Origin: Candidatus Bathyarchaeota archaeon
GTDB taxonomy: Archaea; Thermoproteota; Bathyarchaeia; 40CM-2-53-6; RBG-13-38-9
Direction of reading: 5' to 3'
Assembly: GCA_023144075.1 (NCBI GenBank)
Contig: JAGLGJ010000005.1
Coordinates: 1 to 18,188 of the forward strand
DNA length: 18,188 nucleotides
Below the pieces are notes generated by a model, which was given only the letters and a program-made list of their open reading frames with translations, was not told the origin of the DNA and did not search any database. Position 1 is the stretch's first letter; every line of letters begins with the position of its first letter. This document shows positions 15,801 through 18,188 of this stretch, one piece after another. The position numbers and the translations under genes were made by a program.

Positions 15801-16027
15801 CTTTCAAGTATCTCAGGAGTTAATGGTTCTATATACGTTCTATCAGCTATCTCTGGATCAGTCATTATTGTTGCTGGGTTGGAATTTACTAAAACTACGG
15901 TGTAACCTTCTTCTCTTAGAGCCTTGCAAGCTTGGCTTCCTGAATAGTCAAATTCAGCTGCTTGCCCAATAATTATTGGGCCAGAACCTATCAGAAGTAC
16001 CTTTTTAATATCCTCTCTTTTAGGCAA
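12815..16027 (-). CDS. carB: Carbamoyl-phosphate synthase large subunit
   Basis: This 1070-residue subunit makes carbamoyl phosphate from bicarbonate, ammonia (passed from CarA) and two ATP, for pyrimidine and arginine synthesis. It has the expected internal duplication. The first synthetase half starts with VLLIGSGPIIIGQAAEFDYS (10-29) and has LVNSNPATIMTD and PTLGGQTGLN. The second half starts near residue 560 with IIILGSGPNRIGQGIEFDY and has MVNSNPETVSTDYD and VQFGGQTPLN. Both ATP-grasp domains are complete, with IEMNPRVSRSSALASKATG and LEANPRASRTVPFVSKASG. The C-terminal regulatory MGS-like domain (about 940-1070) is present, with LATKGTAEYLRNFG and INTPRGKGPRKDGYEIRRAA. The start is TTG at 16027, seven bases after the carA stop codon, with GGAGTAA upstream inside the carA end. 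It is in one operon with carA. Confidence 0.98.
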   Translation of the reverse strand: MPKREDIKKVLLIGSGPIIIGQAAEFDYSGSQACKALREEGYTVVLVNSNPATIMTDPEIADRTYIEPLTPEILERIIDIERPDTLLPTLGGQTGLNLATILAENGVLDKYKVELIGAKLEAIKKAEDRELFRNSMTRIGLEVPKSGIIKKVEEASDVANELGYPLVIRPSFTLGGTGGGIAHNIKELGKIVKQGLDMSLIKQVLIEEGLIGWKEYELEVMRDLADNVVIVCPVENMDPMGIHTGDSITVAPAQTLTDLEYQKLRDASIKIMREIGVETGGSNIQFAVNPRNGRIMAIEMNPRVSRSSALASKATGFPIAKIAAKLAIGYTLDEIPNDITKETPACFEPTIDYVVVKIPRFAFDKFPTGDNTLTTQMKSVGEVMAIGRTFEESLQKAIRSLEIGRAGLGSDSKDLDPSIKEIIHKLRANDHERIFYIRYAIKKGIMISKIAKLTNIDPWFIDKIKNIVHMEEEVKRYKLDTIPDHLLKEAKTLGFSDTQLAFLLKSREDEIRQKRKSKIISPVYKMVDTCAGEFEAKTPYYYSTYEEKNDGPPTEKKKIIILGSGPNRIGQGIEFDYCCVHSVLSLKDENYETVMVNSNPETVSTDYDTSDRLYFEPITYEDVLNIVENERPEGIVVQFGGQTPLNISKKLSHDVPILGTKPDAIDKAENRERFAKLLNDLGIPQPENGIAYNIEEAISVARKLGYPVLVRPSYVLGGRAMEIIYDDDTLKKYIAEAIEVSPKNPILIDKFIEDALEVEVDALCDGEDVVIGGIMEHIEEAGVHSGDSACALPPISLDSRVIDKVKNYTRKIALALGVVGLTNIQYAIKDNIVYVLEANPRASRTVPFVSKASGLPLAKIAAKLIVGRKLRELNIKEKLESKHIAVKEAVFPFTKLPGVDPILSPEMKSTGEVMGIDYNFGIAYYKAELAAGMRLPATGTAFLSVKDRDKAKSVDVAKGLTELGFSILATKGTAEYLRNFGIETKTLLKTTEGRPNIVDFIINKEVDLIINTPRGKGPRKDGYEIRRAAIEHNVPYITTIPAALAAVKAGKALRKGTITMKPIQEYHAER

Positions 16028-16035
16028 GCTTAACG

Positions 16036-17118
16036 TTACTCCAGCATCTGCATGAATCTATCAAAGAAGAAGTAAGTATCATGTGGTCCAGGACCAGCTT
16101 CAGGGTGATATTGAACTGCAAAAAGAGGTAAATCTTTATGTTGTATACCTTCAACTGTTCCATCATTAAGATTTCTTTGTGTAATCTCCAACCCGGTTTC
16201 TTTCAAAGAGTTGTCGTCTACTGCGAACCCATGATTTTGAGTTGAAATAAACACCCTTCCAGTGTCAAAGTCCTTAACAGGCTGGTTTGTCCCCCTGTGA
16301 CCAAACTTTAACTTGAAAGTCTTCGCACCCATAGCGAGACTCGTGAGTTGCAAACCTAGGCAGATACCCGCGACAGGTACTTCACCAACAAGACTCCTAA
16401 TTGTTTGAATCGTTTGAGTAACTCTTGCTGGATCACCTGGGCCATTTGATATGAATACAGCATCGGGATCATAATCCATTACCTTGTCAGCGGGGAAGTC
16501 GTATGGTACCACATGTAGGTCTACTCCTCTAACGGTGAGTTGTCTTATTATGCTGTTTTTTACTCCACAGTCTATTATGACTACATGATGCTTGCCTTGA
16601 GTACCTACAAATTTCGGTTTTTTAACACAAACTTTGTCTACGAGATTTATCTCCGAAATGTGGGGTTGTTTCTTAGTGTTCTCAATGAGTTCCTCTTTAC
16701 TTGGCATGTCTTTGCTCTTGAATACAGCTAATGTGGCTTTCATAGTCCCATGAACCCTAGCTTTCAAGGTGAGCATCCTTGTATCAACACCTTCAATCCC
16801 TGGAATATTGAACTCTTTGAGAAAATGGTCTAGGTTCTTCTGACTTCTCCAATTGCTTGGATGTCTACACAGATGTTTGATAACAAAGCCTTTGGTCTGT
16901 ATTCTATCACTCTCGTAATCTTCATTGCATACGCCGTAGTTACCTATTAGCGGATAGGTCATCATCAATATTTGTCCAGCATAACTCGGATCCGTTAACG
17001 CTTCAACGTATCCTGTCATACTAGTATTGAAGACAAGTTCCCCTTGAGCCAGACCTTCTGCTCCGAAACCGCATCCTTCTACAACTGTGCCATCTTCTAG
17101 TACTAGAGCAGCTTTCAT
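16036..17118 (-). CDS. carA: Carbamoyl-phosphate synthase small (glutaminase) subunit
   Basis: This 360-residue subunit hydrolyses glutamine and feeds ammonia through a tunnel to CarB. The N-terminal CarA-specific domain includes LVFNTSMTGYVEALTDPSY (28-46), MTYPLIGNYG (53-62) and VDTRMLTLKARVHGTMKA. The C-terminal class I glutamine amidotransferase domain starts near residue 178 with VVIIDCGVKNSI and has FISNGPGDPARV (222-233), the nucleophile elbow VAGICLGLQL (Cys253), and the catalytic pair in VQYHPEAGPGPHD (His338, Glu340). All three catalytic residues are intact and the length is normal. The ATG at 17118 follows CAGGAAG. It is the first gene of the carAB operon, with a leader of roughly 130-140 bases if the TATA box at 17280-17288 is used. 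Confidence 0.98.
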   Translation of the reverse strand: MKAALVLEDGTVVEGCGFGAEGLAQGELVFNTSMTGYVEALTDPSYAGQILMMTYPLIGNYGVCNEDYESDRIQTKGFVIKHLCRHPSNWRSQKNLDHFLKEFNIPGIEGVDTRMLTLKARVHGTMKATLAVFKSKDMPSKEELIENTKKQPHISEINLVDKVCVKKPKFVGTQGKHHVVIIDCGVKNSIIRQLTVRGVDLHVVPYDFPADKVMDYDPDAVFISNGPGDPARVTQTIQTIRSLVGEVPVAGICLGLQLTSLAMGAKTFKLKFGHRGTNQPVKDFDTGRVFISTQNHGFAVDDNSLKETGLEITQRNLNDGTVEGIQHKDLPLFAVQYHPEAGPGPHDTYFFFDRFMQMLE

Positions 17119-17152
17119 ATTTTCTTCCTGAAAACGTGATTTTATTCCAAGC

Positions 17153-17161
17153 TTAATTCAT
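17153..17161 (-). promoter_or_regulatory. Possible two-codon mini-ORF in the carA leader
   Basis: On the minus strand the leader contains GAGGTGA, two A's, then ATG AAT TAA. This is a strong Shine-Dalgarno sequence followed by a start codon, one further codon and a stop, about 34 bases before the carA start. It could recruit ribosomes and affect carA translation. The spacing to the ATG is short, and it may be chance. Confidence 0.25.
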
Positions 17162-17256
17162 TTTCACCTCTCGATATCAACAATCCAATTTGCGTGCATG
17201 AATTTATGAGTTTTAAGGACGAGCATTCTTTCTAATTTGTAGCTAACTATTGCATT

Positions 17257-17278
17257 GAAAAGCATGCTAGAAAATGCT
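17257..17278. repeat. Imperfect direct repeat next to the carA TATA box
   Basis: On the plus strand GAAAAGCATGCT (17257-17268) is followed after one base by GAAAATGCT (17270-17278). The second copy lacks three bases of the first, and the first contains the palindrome AGCATGCT. The repeat covers the region between the carA TATA box and the expected transcription start, which is where archaeal repressors often bind. An operator role is inference. Confidence 0.35.
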
Positions 17279-17279
17279 T

Positions 17280-17288
17280 ATTATAAAC
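17280..17288 (-). promoter_or_regulatory. Likely TATA box of carAB
   Basis: Read on the minus strand, GTTTATAAT is a good archaeal TATA match. Transcription would start about 25 bases downstream, near 17258, giving a carA leader of about 140 bases. No better match lies closer to the gene. Confidence 0.45.
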
Positions 17289-17336
17289 ATTAACAGACGA
17301 AAAATAATTTGAGTTTGAAATTCTGAAAATACAAGA

Positions 17337-18188
17337 TTATGTTTGAATATTTTGTTGAATCTTGCCTGATTTCCTGAATCTCATTTTTAACATTTCAATT
17401 AGGATTATAGGAAGTATTGACAAAACTGCGGCCCACATGATATCTGTTAATGTTGGCATGACTAGTTCGAATGCAGATCTTAATTGAGGAATTAAGAATA
17501 GGATTACTGTTGATAAGGCTGAGCCAATTACAGCCAAAGATAGTATTTTGTGAGGTTTAACCTTGAAGATTGAGTATTTGAGAGAGCGGCAATTTAACGC
17601 AACAACCAATTCAAAAAAGATGAACATTATGAATAGTGATGTTCTAGCAACATTTACTCCTTGGTTCAGGGAGCTAATGAAAATATATAGCAGTATAGGG
17701 GAATGAACTAGTGGAATTAATGTTAACATAGATTTGACTTCTCTTGAGAAAATAGATTCTTTAGGATCTCTTGGAGGTCTCAGCATCACATCTGGGCTGG
17801 GTGGAGTAACTCCCAAGGCCAAAGCTGGAGGCCCATCAGTAATTAGATTTACCCATAATATCTGAGAAGCTAGAAGAGGTAAAGGCAGACCTGCGAGTAC
17901 TCCTCCACCGATCACAATCAATTCAACTATGTTGCTTTCTAGAAGATATGTAAGATACTGTTTTATGTTATCATAAATTATTCTGCCTTCCTCAATTGCA
18001 CTAACAATAGTGGCAAAATTATCGTCAGCAAGCACCATATCTGAAGATTCTTTTGTTACTTCAGTTCCTGTAATACCCATAGCTATTCCAATGTCTGCAT
18101 TCTTTACGGCTGGGGCATCATTCACTCCATCTCCTGTCATTGCTACGACTTCTCCTCTTTTTTTCCAAGCTTTGACTATCTTCAATTT
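17337..18188 (-). CDS. Ca2+-type P-type ATPase (P2A), C-terminal part; N-terminal part beyond window
   Basis: The frame is open to the right window edge, so this is the last 283 residues of a cation pump. The hinge motif MTGDGVNDAPAVKNADIGIA and GITGTEVTKESSDMVLADDNF mark the end of the phosphorylation domain. Membrane segment M5 contains LLESNIVELIVIGG and M6 contains ILWVNLITDGPPALALG. These align with the SERCA Ca2+ ligands Asn768/Glu771 and Asn796/Thr799/Asp800, all kept. FFELVVALNCRS in M8 keeps a glutamate where SERCA has Glu908. Residues of both Ca2+ sites that can be seen are therefore present, although M4 lies outside the window. Transport of Ca2+ (or Mn2+) across the cell membrane is the likely role. 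The tail RKSGKIQQNIQT is short. It ends 218 bases before the carA start and reads in the same direction. Confidence 0.93.
   Translation of the reverse strand, partial: KLKIVKAWKKRGEVVAMTGDGVNDAPAVKNADIGIAMGITGTEVTKESSDMVLADDNFATIVSAIEEGRIIYDNIKQYLTYLLESNIVELIVIGGGVLAGLPLPLLASQILWVNLITDGPPALALGVTPPSPDVMLRPPRDPKESIFSREVKSMLTLIPLVHSPILLYIFISSLNQGVNVARTSLFIMFIFFELVVALNCRSLKYSIFKVKPHKILSLAVIGSALSTVILFLIPQLRSAFELVMPTLTDIMWAAVLSILPIILIEMLKMRFRKSGKIQQNIQT

Noticed and set aside
17257..17288. A riboswitch or attenuator hairpin in the carA leader
   Set aside because: The repeat lies at the promoter, mostly upstream of the expected transcript start, and I could not draw a stable RNA fold in the rest of the leader.
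1..18188. CRISPR array, insertion sequence, phage module or toxin-antitoxin pair
   Set aside because: I found no regularly spaced repeats, no transposase or integrase motifs, and no small paired ORFs of that kind; the window is mostly ordinary chromosomal genes.

Overview
This window is chromosomal DNA of an archaeon. The evidence is an archaeal-type tRNA-Gln with an A1-U72 pair, an encoded CCA end and an intron-like insertion in the D-loop; TATA-like boxes sitting 25-30 bases before several start codons (leaderless style); heavy use of TTG starts with no GTG start needed; and archaeal-type proteins (DUF354 glycosyltransferase-like protein, Trm112-like zinc protein, two-domain Sua5, Dpo4-like polymerase). 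The DNA is AT-rich. The gene set would suit a TACK-type archaeon (Thaumarchaeota/Bathyarchaeota-like), but that placement is an impression and was not tested. Gene density is high, and I see no phage, insertion sequence or CRISPR array.

Layout. 1-1032 (minus): nearly complete DUF354 glycosyltransferase-like gene, divergent from 1239-2609 (plus), a nucleotide-sugar dehydrogenase; together they point to surface glycan synthesis. 2653-2928: Trm112-like protein. 3056-3150: tRNA-Gln(UUG) carrying about 19 extra bases. 3270-3491: unrecognised 73-residue acidic protein. 3606-4724: site-2 protease with CBS domains. 4760-4903: a 47-residue YHS metal-binding protein. 5060-6253: phosphoglycerate kinase. 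6397-7536: Y-family DNA polymerase. 7597-8517: SAICAR synthetase (purine synthesis).

From 8566 on, everything reads on the minus strand. Sua5 (8566-9606) makes the threonylcarbamoyl-AMP used for tRNA t6A. Upstream of it is a three-gene NitT/TauT-type ABC importer: a double (fused) permease (11016-12680), an ATPase (10257-11006) and a free-standing AAA-associated domain protein (9731-10195), with no substrate-binding protein in view. Further upstream is carAB (16036-17118 and 12815-16027), for carbamoyl phosphate synthesis. The right edge holds the C-terminal part of a Ca2+-type P-type ATPase (17337-18188).

Most genes are housekeeping. The parts most worth a second look are the tRNA-Gln with its D-loop insertion and C33; the ABC importer whose accessory domain is a separate gene; an identical palindromic TATA element at identical spacing before two unrelated genes; and short repeats in the glycan and carA control regions. 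I did not find a convincing new defence or mobile system here.
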